Positions 25,088 through 33,628 of a stretch of DNA of 64,000 nucleotides are shown piece after piece; the first letter of the stretch is position 1; the number at the start of each line of letters is the position of its first letter. The DNA is from Entoloma clypeatum. Lineage: Eukaryota > Basidiomycota > Agaricomycetes > Agaricales > Entolomataceae. The notes under the pieces were generated by a model. That model saw only the letters and a list, made by a program, of their open reading frames with translations, searched no databases and had not been told where the DNA came from. The DNA is taken from the NCBI GenBank assembly GCA_963565915.1, contig OY751490.1, positions 3,658,001-3,722,000 of the forward strand, in the 5' to 3' direction. Position numbers and translations under genes: made by a program.

Positions 25088-25122
<35 letters not shown>
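21861..25122 (+). mobile_element. LINE (non-LTR) retrotransposon, copy 1, 5' truncated
   Basis: Starts close to the tRNA-Met 5' end (exact left border uncertain), carries one long ORF, a 3' UTR of about 280 bases ending ATATAAATTGAGGTTTT, and a 30-base pure poly-A tail at 25093-25122. The endonuclease part expected upstream of the reverse transcriptase is absent, so the copy is 5' truncated. No terminal repeats. The 3' half is repeated in copies 2 and 3. Confidence 0.85.
21870..24809 (+). CDS. LINE ORF2: reverse transcriptase, degenerate RNase H-like region, zinc knuckle
   Basis: Open for 979 codons without a stop. The N-terminal SWWSETCDLARQVYLD is the linker that normally follows the endonuclease. 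Reverse transcriptase motifs are in order: KSFRPIVLLNTVAKIIEKVI (fingers), FDVAQFFPSLDHQF (motif A, about residue 305), GVGQGSALSPILSG (motif B), and FSFVDDGMLI (motif C, FVDD at 23061-23072, residues 398-401). FVDD in place of YADD is frequent in fungal LINEs. Residues about 700-830 resemble the RNase H fold, but the strand usually reading IFTDS reads IFTRN, so its catalytic Asp is missing. A C-terminal knuckle CAC...HLLHKC precedes the end. The ATG at 21870 is simply the first in the truncated copy and is not the native start. It would make reverse transcriptase but could not mobilise itself without an endonuclease. Confidence 0.88.
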   Translation: MQSGLVLSAERSSLRTVGALPLSRRLITGAGSHSHSWWSETCDLARQVYLDTKSPVDYSNLRTVIRAAKREFFEDRIETIALSQKNPWSLMDWHKPRRSDPLANLKGANGDVLHSSNDMFDAFDKAFHTPPPNSPKMEILEEIPQEPTRDWIPITGPEIISLVLKCNPKSAPGPDHVSWALLKRLLQKDEVLTRITALANACIDYSCWPAAFKTSVTVIIPKPGKDTYDKPKSFRPIVLLNTVAKIIEKVIANRMQFECAKYSLVHQYQFGGLRYRSTTDAGIIITHRVRNGWAKKRDTGVVAFDVAQFFPSLDHQFLLGVLRRLGFSAALSKFFESYLRGRSTRFVSGQNVSDLFEILFGVGQGSALSPILSGIYLSPALRIFYSRGHAQYLDLFSFVDDGMLIAQSSDLDAIGSHLRAGRKAIDGILIDMGLATEPTKDELMFFTRTVSPSYPIVRLPGQPPLQVKAFWRYLGFFFDRRLTFNEHRRFYATKALTSIPLLLGNSSRGLSPRLKRLLYVSCVMPILTYGCQLWYYNGPRLKTAFNLLNSVHYRAARWITGAFNRSPTGGVLAIAGLMPARQHITKLVQRSRIRAAQLPVTHPVVCELLLKAEDKTPSPIVDIQNLMIAVKLERSDYLSDEARPGNRILDLYPDSFIWDAPQVDDDKKRYTYLKDILTTAEDENHQAAFCIAARPSVGKTLSSAVAVVRFAPSIGRHAQDPHMTRASAGRSLAPETLIVATLLGLSKVITHAPYVTEIHIFTRNIQAVRLALDTGSIHAGHSVSCGISRLLRPFLAGAGIIHVHLDTPLTSEWGSAFPDPSRHFKSTQGTALSPLSPNFARTAAATSAVDGWRQLHSAPEFRGRSFLPLHTGDKEKVFQPDHVKGGPWLNSWAGNNNALFARLTRATLGHAPIGAYRQRFKHPGPFTCACDDDTLETVDHLLHKCPLFDRDDASNKRYNIGNFLGMLANHPALFAFPPP

Positions 25123-25124
<2 letters not shown>

Positions 25125-25533
25125 CGGTTGATCACCTCCTCCACAAATGTCCTCTCTTTGATAGGGACGACGCCTCCAACAAACGGTACAACATCGGCAA
25201 TTTCCTAGGGATGCTCGCAAACCATCCCGCGTTATTCGCCTTTCCCCCACCCTAACTTATCGGGTGAGCTTCAGTGTTATGTTTCTATCTTTCACGGTCT
25301 CTTTAGTTACTACGGTCTCTGCCTACGGGCGTATGTAGTTTATATACGGGGTCTGTTCTGGTGGACTCGATCCATGGGCGGACCCCACTCTCGGATACTT
25401 TTATATATTTTCTCCGCACATGTGCCGTGACCACAGGGCATTACTCTCCAATACTCTCGTATGTAGTTCTCGTTAAATTTGTAACTTAGTGTACAAGACC
25501 GGACTGCGATCGGGCGCCGGAATATAAATTGAG

Positions 25534-25564
<31 letters not shown>
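25123..25564 (+). mobile_element. LINE copy 2, short 3' fragment
   Basis: Repeats the last about 60 codons and 3' UTR of copy 1 (equivalent to 24676 onward), joined directly to the poly-A of copy 1, and ends in its own 26-base poly-A (25539-25564). It is almost identical to copy 1, so it is a recent insertion or came from the same RNA. Confidence 0.88.
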
Positions 25565-25566
<2 letters not shown>

Positions 25567-26476
25567 TCGCCACACATTCGGGCTGGCCGAAAAGCCATCG
25601 ACGGCATCCTCATAGACATGGGGCTGGCCACTGAACTGACAAAAGACGAACTCATGTTCTTCACCCGAACTGTCTCTCCGTCATACCCTATCATTCGACT
25701 ATCCAGTCAACCTCCCCTCCAAGTCAAGGCCTTTTGGCGCTACCTCAGCTTCTTCTTCAATCGTCGTCTGACCTTCAATGAGCACAGACACTTCTATGCC
25801 ACCAAGGCGCTCACATCCATTCCCCTCCTCCTTCAATGGCAACTCCTCACACGGTCTCTCACCCCACCTCAAACACCTCCTGTACGTGTCGTGCGTCATG
25901 CCGATCCTCACTTATGGATGCCAACTCTGGTACTACAACGGTCCACGCCTCAAAACTGCTTTCAACCTGTTGAACTCAGTCCACTATAGAGCCGCCAGAT
26001 GGATCACCGGCGCTTTCAATCGGTCGCCTACCGGGGGTGTCCTTGCTATTGCGGGGCTCATGCCTGCTAGACAACACATCACCAAGCTTGTGCAGTGCTC
26101 TCAAATCAGAGCTGCCCAGCTTCCCGTCACTCATCCTGTCGTCTGCGAGCTCTTGCTCAAGGCGGAGGATAAGACCCCTAGTCCAATCATCGACATTCAA
26201 AACCTGATGATCGCTGTCAAACTTGAGAGATCCGACTACCTGAGCGACGAGGCTCGCCCAGGAAATCACATACTCGACCTCTACCTGAATTCCTTCATCT
26301 GGGACGCCCCACAGGTCGATGACGACAAGAAGCGTTACACCTACCTCAAAGACATCCTCACCACCGCCGAGGAAGAAAATCACCAAGCGGCCTTCTGCAT
26401 CACTGCCCGGCCCAGCATCGGTAAGACATTGTCATCAGCAGTCGCGGTAGTCCGTTTCGCCCCCTCCATTGGTCGT
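25565..26476 (+). mobile_element. LINE copy 3, both ends truncated
   Basis: From CGGGCTGGCCGAAAAGCC (25579) it follows copy 1 from about 23126 to 24014, with scattered substitutions and a two-base insertion near 25834 that breaks the frame. The preceding GCTCGCCACACATT does not match copy 1 and may be target DNA or untemplated bases. The right end is cut by the LTR of Gypsy copy G1 at 26477, and the remaining LINE sequence is not found on the far side of the cluster. Confidence 0.85.
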
Positions 26477-26846
26477 TGTTATGCGTAACAAACCGTTCCA
26501 AGGTTCGGGCAGAGTATGCAGGAAGATGGAAAGGCGAAGAGCAATGTGATTGCTAAATCTAAGGAATGTAGCTATGGTACATGAGGTTTATATAGTACTG
26601 ACTATGAGCGGTAGCGAATGAGTCAGTAACTGCGGAAGGCAGTGCGCATGAGTAAGGCGACTGCGGAAGGCTATGCACTAATGAGTAAGCTGACTGCGGA
26701 ATGAGTCAGACAGCTGCGGAAAGCGAGTCAGCGTGGGAGCGAAGTATACTAAAGGAAATAAAGTATAATACGATATGTGTAAGCGGGGGCCGATGAGTAA
26801 AGGTGAAAAAGTAAGCGTATACGTCCGTAGTCGTTAGTCCGTAACA
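26477..26846 (-). repeat. G1 3' LTR
   Basis: Starts TGTTATGCG and ends GTCCGTAACA (TG...CA). Contains TATATAAA on the minus strand and several TGAGTCA motifs. Confidence 0.92.
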
Positions 26847-26861
26847 TGTTCCCCTCCTCAA
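26847..26861 (-). other. G1 polypurine tract
   Basis: On the coding strand TTGAGGAGGGGAACA directly abuts the 3' LTR, the plus-strand priming site of LTR retrotransposons. G5 has the same at 53511. Confidence 0.75.
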
Positions 26862-26883
26862 GGTCTGTGTCCTCACAGACTAC

Positions 26884-27252
26884 CTACTCCCATCCATCGT
26901 TGCCATTTGGATCGGCCCAGGCAGGGTCAACTCGGTTACCCCAATCCTTTATCAGTTCATCGTTTACCGCCGTGGCAAACTCTAAACCTTGAATGGTGAG
27001 GTGAAGGCGTCGATTCTCGACAGCAAGGGTGTTGGTATAGTTTTTGAGGATGAGCTTCTCCTCAGCGGTGGGGGCGGTTGGTAAATCGGAGAGGGTATGA
27101 AGGCGGATATGCATCTGCCGGTGGAGGATGTCGGTGACGGAGGTCTCGAGCGCATGGATCTGGTCGCGCATGGAGAGTGCTTCGCCGATGAGGGTGGTGA
27201 TGGTGGGGTTGATATCGGAAGCATCGGTGGAGGCGGCGGTGATGTTGGACAT
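26884..27252 (-). CDS. Gypsy ORF3 (G1), conserved small protein of unknown function
   Basis: 122-residue ORF between the pol stop (27370) and the polypurine tract, in the position where retroviruses carry env. Begins MSNITAAST; contains EALSMRDQIHALETSVTDIL and a Leu/Ile-rich helical region, ends DPNGNDGWE. No signal peptide or membrane segment, so it is not an envelope-like protein; the heptad-like spacing suggests an alpha-helical or coiled-coil protein. Counterparts at 33055-33426 (G2) and 53545-53916 (G5) are clearly related with many conservative replacements and the same length, which suggests selection on the protein. It has its own ATG in a reading frame separate from pol; how it would be translated is unknown. 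Confidence 0.7.
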   Translation of the reverse strand: MSNITAASTDASDINPTITTLIGEALSMRDQIHALETSVTDILHRQMHIRLHTLSDLPTAPTAEEKLILKNYTNTLAVENRRLHLTIQGLEFATAVNDELIKDWGNRVDPAWADPNGNDGWE

Positions 27253-27369
27253 GGCAGAAATGATGTTTGAAAGGTATAAGAAGAACGGCGTGTTGGGCGA
27301 GAAGAGTTGGAGCGGGGAACTCGATGTGACAGAAGTCGATGTGGAAAATGGCTCTCAAGGTTTGTTCTT

Positions 27370-30300
27370 TTATCGTGGACGCAATGGATTTTGCCGATGA
27401 AAATCTCGGATCAAGTCTTGAGCGTTCTGAACATTAGTCCGAGGTTCCCACATGTTCTCTTCTGGGCCATACCCTTCCCATTGGACAAGGTACTGGATCT
27501 TTCCACGGAATTTCTGAGAGTCCAGGATCGTGGAGACATGGTATTCTTCTCGTCCTTCGACGATGATCGGATCAGGGGCTGGCTTCTTTTTCTGAATGGT
27601 ATACTTCGGGGTTTCGTATGGCGATAACAGGGTCTCGTTGAACACAGGGTGGATCATCTTCCAGGTTTTGGGAAGATCAAGACGGTATGCGCTAGCTCCT
27701 TTCTTCTCTAGGACTTTGAACGGTCCGTGTCGGAGGGCGTCAAGTTTCTTTGAGGGACGATCAGTCCTGATGTTAGTCCCTTCCAGCCACACCTTGTCTC
27801 CGATGCGGTAATTCCGAGACGGGCTTCGTCGTGTGTCAACTGTCTTCTTCATCTGATCCTGGGCCTGTTTCAGTGCTGCGTTGGCTTCTTCTCGTGCCTG
27901 TTTGAGTTTTTTCAAGAAGTCGTTTGCCGCTGGATTGGTGTCTTCCAACACAAGTTCTCCCTTCCAAGGATGCAGACCGTAGTTGAGATAGAATGGTGTG
28001 TACTTTGTCGCTTGATGTTCTTTGTCATTGTACTGGAATTCTGCGATTGCGATCCATTCCGCCCAATCATCTTGTAGATGGTTGACAAAGTTTCATAAGA
28101 ACACCTCGGTTTCCTGATGCGATCATTCGGCTTGTCCATCAGTTTGTGGATGGTACGCAGTGGACAGGTTTCTCTTGATTCCCAACATGCGGCAAAGTAT
28201 CTCCATGAACTTCGTGGCGAACTGTGGTCCTCTGTCGCTAATGATCTTCTTAGGGATCCCATGAAGCTTCCATATCTGGTCCCGATAGATCTTGGCTAAT
28301 CCTTCAGCCGATAGTTCCACGGTTGTCGGGATGAGATGAAGCATCTTTGAATGTCTGTCCGTGATGACCAGAATTGCATTCTTCCCATCAGATTCTGGTA
28401 TCGGTCCCACGACGTCAATCCCTATGTCTTCCCATGGTTGACTTGGCGCGGTGTTAGGGTGTAGAGGGGCGTGTCTCCTTTGGCGGCTGATCTTGTTACG
28501 TTGACAGGTGTCACAACCTTTCACATACTTCTTTACGTCATGTAGGATGGTGGGCCACCAGTAGGTGCGAGTGAGGAGTTCATGTGTTCGATATTGTCCT
28601 GGGTGTCCTGCCACTGGTGCGTCGTGCGCTTCAAACATCAGTTCTTGGCGCAATTGTGGGTCTGGTGGAACATAGACTCGTTCTCCTGTGTAGGTGATGC
28701 CATTTTCCTGCTGGTACCAGTGAGGATTCTTCTTTAGACCCTGGGCTACTTCTGTCTCCATGCGATTCGAGGCCTTGATGCGTGCGATCCATGGGTTTTC
28801 GATGGTTGTGATGTTTCCGATTTTGATGGAATCAGATGTTTCACCCCCTTCAAAGAATTGTTCCTCCGTGAACATCTCCATTTGTATCACATCTTCTGAT
28901 TCCAATCGTTTCAAAAATAGCCCCTCCTTGAGCATTTGGTCGCTGTCCTGCGGCTCGAGTTCCGTCTCATACCAGGGTAATCATGACAGGATGTCTGCTT
29001 TCGCGTTTGTCTTCCCAGGTACATGTCGCAATTCGAAGTCATAGTCTTGTAACTTCATCTTCCAGCGCCTCTGTCGTTGGTTTAGGTCTTGAGGACGCCG
29101 GAAATACTCCAGGTTTTTGTGATCGGTTAAGATCTCGAAACGTTCCTTGGCTTCAAGTAGGTAATGTTGCCAGTCCTTCAGTGCTTCCATGACTGCCAAG
29201 AGTTCCTTGTCGTATATCTCGTAATTCTGTTCGGCCGCGGACATGGTCCGCGACAAGAACGCGATAGGATGCCACTTGTCGTTTTGTTTCTGTGAAAGTA
29301 CCGCTCCAATCGCATAACCCGATGCATCGGCTTCGACCCTGAACTGTCCGTCCGGTTTAGGCAATGCCAAGACTGGTGCCGTCGTGATTGCCCATATGAG
29401 ACCTTCAAATGCTTCTTGCGCCGCTGGTCCCCACGTGAATGCTGTATTTCCCGTAAGTGTTGTGAGTGGCTTTGCGATGTTTGAGTATCCTTCAATAAAG
29501 CGTCGATAAAAATTGGCAAATCCCAGGAACTTCTGGACTTCCTTTTTTGATGTGGGTACTCGCCAGTTCCGGATTGTGTCCACCTTTTCAGTTTCCATCT
29601 CAACACGTCCTTCTCCAACGACATATCCCAATATGGGGCATTTCATTACTTCCCAAAGACACTTCTTCTCCTTTAGGAACAGGTCATTGTCTGACAGAAT
29701 CTGCAAGATCTCTTCGGTGTTCCGGGCGAGTTCTTCCTTGGTTTTACCAATAACCACTATGTCATCCATGTAAATCACACAGATGCGCCGACGGATCTGA
29801 TCCCTGAATAGGCTGGCCATCATCCGAGAGAACGTTCCCGGGGAGTTGCAGAGACCAAAAAACATGACCAATGGTTCAAACAATCCTCGGCTGGTCAGGA
29901 AGGCGGCTTTCCATTCGTCACCCTTCTTGATCCGCACGTTATTGTATCCCCACATGATGTCCATTTTGTTGAAGTAGACTGCGTCCTTCAATACATCCAA
30001 GAGGTCGTTGATGTGTGGGAGTGGGAATTTGTCCTTAACCGTGAATTTATTGACCGTGCGATAGTCCTGTACCAATCGTTTGGAACCGTCTTTCTTGTTA
30101 ATGAAGAAGCAGGGTGATGCATAAGGGGATTTGGACGGTCGGATCTTTCCGGTTGCCAGGCCTTCATCGATGAATTTGTCCAGTTCTTCTTGCTCCTTTT
30201 GGGTCATAGGGTACGTGTTTCCTCCTAGCTCCTTTGGTGCGTCCGGTGTAAGTTCGATGCCGTGGTCCCATTCTCTTTCCTTTGGGATTTTGTCGAAGTT

Positions 30301-31046
30301 TTCTTTTTCAAAGAGATGGGCAAAACGTTCAACGTATGAGGGTCGTTTGGTTGTGGGAGGTGGTGTGGGAGTAACTGCTTCCAATATGGGGTCTCCGGGC
30401 TTCCAATTCTGATCCGATTTCTTGGGCGCATCCTTGTCTCGTACTTCCACCATGCGAACCCGATGTTTGCGACCATTAAGGTTAACCCTGAAATCCGAGT
30501 GTTTGGTTTGACATGTTGATGGGCATCGGTTGAATGTTACAGCGCCGGTCGTCCAATTGATTGTGGGGTTGTGGTGCACCAACCAGTCATGTCCCAAAAG
30601 CATGTCCGTTCTCCCAATGTCCAATACCATTGCTTCCATGGTTTCCTGGTGTGTTCCTAAGTCCAGCTTGACTTCGGCAAGTTTTTCTGCTTTCTGTTGT
30701 CGGTTCGGCGATCCATCCGCATTTAGGATTGATATGGGCTTTATTCCATGTGTGGGAAGGTTCTGTTTGCGTACTATTCTGGGATGGATACATGTGCGTT
30801 CACATCCGCTATCAACCTTGGGTCGAATGGCCTTTGGTCCTCGTCGTGTTTTGATCTGAGCTTGCAGCTTGATCTCTCGTCGTTTCGGAGGTTTGTCTCC
30901 CTTGACAATCTTAGTTGACGCAACGGCTCGCTTTGCAGGGATAACATAAGTTATATTGTCTGTAGTTGCACCAGGCAAGCGAGTTCGTTTAATGGATAAG
31001 GGTCGCGACTTAGCATCGTTTAATCGGACCCTTCGGGAAAATCCTT
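27370..31046 (-). pseudogene. pol: G1 pol: protease, reverse transcriptase, RNase H, integrase, chromodomain
   Basis: One continuous frame broken by three TGA codons (28981-28983, 28123-28125, 28093-28095), each at a CGA of the sister copies. Domains in order: retropepsin-like protease with VDSGCERTC (DSG followed by Cys, not the usual Ala); reverse transcriptase with KSPYASPCFFINKKDGSKR and YMDD in VIYMDDIVVI (near 29780); RNase H with VEADASGYAIGAVLSQ; integrase zinc finger (HDAPVAGH...CDTCQRNK), DDE core (GIDVVGPIP, ISDRGPQFA); a GPF motif (RHGPFKVLEKKG); and a chromodomain ([11 protein letters not shown]..., [15 protein letters not shown]) at the C-terminus, which makes this a chromovirus. 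pol lies -1 relative to gag with a short overlap (31046-31020). In living relatives the chromodomain steers integration toward modified histones. Confidence 0.9.
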
Positions 31047-32261
31047 CTCATCGGTCTCTATGGTGATGGTTTCATCGTCATCATCGGTATCTCCATCAGA
31101 CACCTTCCTAATCTTTCCAGAGTTCTTCTTCGGCTTGCGGCAGTTGCGCGCGATATGTCCTTCTTGGTCACAGTTGAAACACTTACGACCATCTTTCTTC
31201 TTTGGGGCTTTGCAGTCTTTGGCAAGGTGACCAAAGCGCTGACAGTTGTAGCAACGGGCTACTCCTGCTTTATCGATCTCCATGGCCTTGCCTTGACCGC
31301 CATAAGTGGTGCCCGATCCGGTGCATGTGTCGCCACCCCCTCGGATGACTAATGCATGTCCCTCCATCTGTCGTCCCTTGTTTCGGATCTCCTTTGCGTA
31401 ATCAGTGTACGTCTTGCCATCGCTAGCCACTTGTTCAGAAATTCTGCGGTTGACGTTCTTTTCCAGGATATATTTCCCAGTTTCTTCGCCAAGGTTTGAC
31501 AGCTTCAAGATCTCTTCGAATTCGTCCAAGAATTCGTCGATGGTGCGTTTCTCCTGTTTCAGGACTTCGAGTTTCGCCTTGGGCGCTGCCGACTTGTTGG
31601 CAATAGAGAATCACGTAGCGATGTCGTCTGAGAACCCTAACCAGGTGATGTTCTCGCCATCGGTGGCAAGGTCGTCTAACTTGTTGCTGGCCCAGTGTTT
31701 ACCGGACCCTTCCATCATGCGGGATAACACCGCAAGAATCTTCTGATCGTCGGACAGGCCCTTCTGGAACCTGATGTATAATTTGGTGGCTTTCCACCAC
31801 TCGTCGAAGGTGTGTCTGTCTTTGAACATCCCAGGATCTTTGATGATCTTGGATATATCCATTGTTTGTACTGTCGGTGCTTCTGCCATGTCTAGAACCT
31901 GCGGAGTAGGAGAGGTGTCGGATTGTTGGGATGAAGATGGGGTTTGGGATACAGGTAGGGGTTGAAAATCAGTCCCTGTTCTAGGCGTCTGTTCGGTATC
32001 TGACTGTGCGGAGTTAAAAGCAAATTCGTCAGGGGACTCGTCGGCGGAATCGGTGGCAAAACGTTCGGGGTATTTCCTCTGTAGATCTCTAAGGAATCTC
32101 TGTTCCTGCGCGTCTGTTGGTCGCGAGAAGGGGTCAAGTCTCTCGTTTCGTGCCCAACGGTTGTACTCGGTCTGTTGCTCGTTGGTGGTGGGGTGGGCGT
32201 AGATCTGCTGCTTCGAGTAAGACGTGATGATGTGGCTCTGGGACGTCTCGATGTGAGCGTC
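31020..32261 (-). pseudogene. gag: G1 gag with two CCHC knuckles
   Basis: Frame opens after a TAG at 32264-32262 and runs to TAA at 31022-31020, with one TGA (31611-31613) that corresponds to Arg in G5 (DDIAT-R-FSIANK). The first ATG in this frame is 31889 (MAEAPTVQTMDISKII); coding-like sequence upstream (SYSKQQIYAH, ...EYNRWARNERLDP) is conserved in all copies, so translation probably enters from ORF0. Core gag block: FDEWWKATKLYIRFQK. Nucleic-acid binding: CYNCQRFGHLAKDC and CFNCDQEGHIARNC, two perfect CX2CX4HX4C knuckles, then a Lys-rich and acidic tail. Confidence 0.85.
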
Positions 32262-32620
32262 CTAATCAATCTTCTGATAACGGTTGTCTGGACACCGATA
32301 AACTCTCTGATCTCTGTGATCCGACCTGTCTGAGGTCCTTCTTGAACGCGAAAGCTTTCGAGTTCGTTCTGTCGGGCGTTGTAACGCGCGATCTGGTGTT
32401 GCCGAGCAAGATGGATGCTCTCTGCTATCTCGCCGTGGGGGCGATGCTCGTCGTTGTCTAGTTCTTCGTCAAGCACCTGCTGTAGGATGCGACGGATCTC
32501 CGATTCGATGTACTGCTGGATGAGTGTAAAATCGATACTATCTCGAGGACTTAGCTCCTCCTGTCGGGCTTCTGGCGTGCTGAATGGGTTACTGGTAAAG
32601 TCTTCAAAGAAGCGCGACAT
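31892..32620 (-). CDS. G1 ORF0, N-terminal reading frame preceding gag
   Basis: Begins MSRFFEDFTSNPFSTPEARQ at 32620, 61 bases after the 5' LTR. The first about 120 residues (…IESEIRRILQQVLDEELDN, ITEIREFIGVQTTVIRRLIR) are conserved in G2, G3 and G5 and look helical. The second half is low-complexity Arg/Ser/Pro and overlaps gag, which lies in the -1 frame. In G5 the overlapping half is cut by a stop, so only the N-terminal half is likely to matter. G1 alone has ATG as start codon; the other copies read ACG. Function unknown; possibly the N-terminus of gag joined by a -1 shift. Confidence 0.55.
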   Translation of the reverse strand: MSRFFEDFTSNPFSTPEARQEELSPRDSIDFTLIQQYIESEIRRILQQVLDEELDNDEHRPHGEIAESIHLARQHQIARYNARQNELESFRVQEGPQTGRITEIREFIGVQTTVIRRLIRTLTSRRPRATSSRLTRSSRSTPTPPPTSNRPSTTVGHETRDLTPSRDQQTRRNRDSLEIYRGNTPNVLPPIPPTSPLTNLLLTPHSQIPNRRLEQGLIFNPYLYPKPHLHPNNPTPLLLRRF

Positions 32621-32667
32621 CTTGACTCGTCTGGTAGTTGCTCTCTTCGCTCTGGGCGAACCTAACG

Positions 32668-32678
32668 AGATTTAGCAA
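32668..32678 (-). other. self-priming primer-binding site of G1
   Basis: TTGCTAAATCT on the coding strand, two bases after the 5' LTR, is an exact 11-base complement of AGATTTAGCAA inside the LTR (32764-32754), which lies 34 bases after the LTR TATA box (32798-32791), where transcription should start. No complement to a tRNA 3' end (TGG...) is present. This is the Tf1/sushi arrangement in which the 5' end of the RNA primes its own reverse transcription. Confidence 0.75.
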
Positions 32679-32680
32679 CT

Positions 32681-33050
32681 TGTTATGCGTAACAAACCGT
32701 TCCAAGGTTCGGGCAGAGTATGCAGGAAGATGGAAAGGCGAAGAGCAATGTGATTGCTAAATCTAAGGAATGTAGCTATGGTACATGAGGTTTATATAGT
32801 ACTGACTATGAGCGGTAGCGAATGAGTCAGTAACTGCGGAAGGCAGTGCGCATGAGTAAGGCGACTGCGGAAGGCTATGCACTAATGAGTAAGCTGACTG
32901 CGGAATGAGTCAGACAGCTGCGGAAAGCGAGTCAGCACGGGAGCGAAGTATACTAAAGGGAATAAAGTATAATACGATATGTGTAAGCGGGGGCTGATGA
33001 GTAAAAGTGAAAAAGTAAGCGTATACGTCCGTAGTCGTTAGTCCGTAACA
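32681..33050 (-). repeat. G1 5' LTR
   Basis: 370 bases, TGTTATGCG...GTCCGTAACA. Right edge abuts G2 interior sequence without polypurine tract or target duplication. Confidence 0.92.
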
Positions 33051-33054
33051 AGAG

Positions 33055-33426
33055 TCACTGTCCCCATCCCTCGTTGTTGCCGGGATCGGACCAGTTCGGG
33101 CTCTCCTTGAGGCTCCAATCATATATCAACTCCTCATTGATGGCTACGGCGAGTTCAAGGCCCTTGATGGCCAGCCGAATATGTCGATTCTCGATGACGA
33201 GGGTGCTGGTGTAGTTCCCGAGAATTTGTTTCTCTTCGGGAGTTGGGGCGACGGGGAGATTGGACAATGAATGAAGTCGGATATTCATCTGGCGATGAAG
33301 GACGTCGGCGAAGGAAGTTTTGAGGGCATGGATTTGGTCTCTCATGGAGAGCGCTTCGTTCATAAGGGCAGCGATGGCGGGGTTGACGTCGGTGGTGGAG
33401 GTGGAGGTAACGATGGTGTTTGACAT
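33055..33426 (-). CDS. Gypsy ORF3 (G2)
   Basis: Intact 123-residue counterpart of the G1 and G5 ORF3, starting MSNTIVTSTSTTDVNPAI and ending NNEGWGQ. Closer to G5 than to G1. No known domain; helical, no membrane segment. It remains open although pol of the same copy is heavily damaged. Confidence 0.65.
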   Translation of the reverse strand: MSNTIVTSTSTTDVNPAIAALMNEALSMRDQIHALKTSFADVLHRQMNIRLHSLSNLPVAPTPEEKQILGNYTSTLVIENRHIRLAIKGLELAVAINEELIYDWSLKESPNWSDPGNNEGWGQ

Positions 33427-33628
33427 GGCAGTGAGGATGGTGGAGAGATAGAAGTAGAATGGGGTGGCTATATTGGGCAGGGAGAAGACTAGAGCAGGGA
33501 ACTTGGTGTGTGGTTGACTGATGAGGTCGATGCTGCCATGGGTTTTGAGAACTCATCTTTTATCGTGGACGAGACGGGTTCTGCCGATGGAAATCACGGA
33601 TCAAATCTTGAGCGTTCTGAACATTAGC

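Larger units (their letters stand above)
26477..33050 (-). mobile_element. Gypsy chromovirus copy G1 (nearly complete)
   Basis: 6.57 kb element with two 370-base LTRs that differ at only five positions by eye (all transitions), coding strand minus. Order along the coding strand: 5' LTR (33050-32681), self-priming PBS, ORF0, gag, pol with chromodomain, ORF3, polypurine tract, 3' LTR (26846-26477). Flanks GTCGT (left) and AGAGT (right) are not a target duplication: the right LTR abuts the interior of another copy (G2), so one boundary was rearranged. Inactive because of four CGA-to-TGA stops. Confidence 0.9.

Noticed and set aside
31029..31046. Canonical -1 slippery heptamer at the gag-pol overlap
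   Set aside because: The overlap contains GGATTTTCCC; the P-site TTT can slip, but the A-site does not follow X XXY YYZ, so I claim only the -1 relation of the frames.
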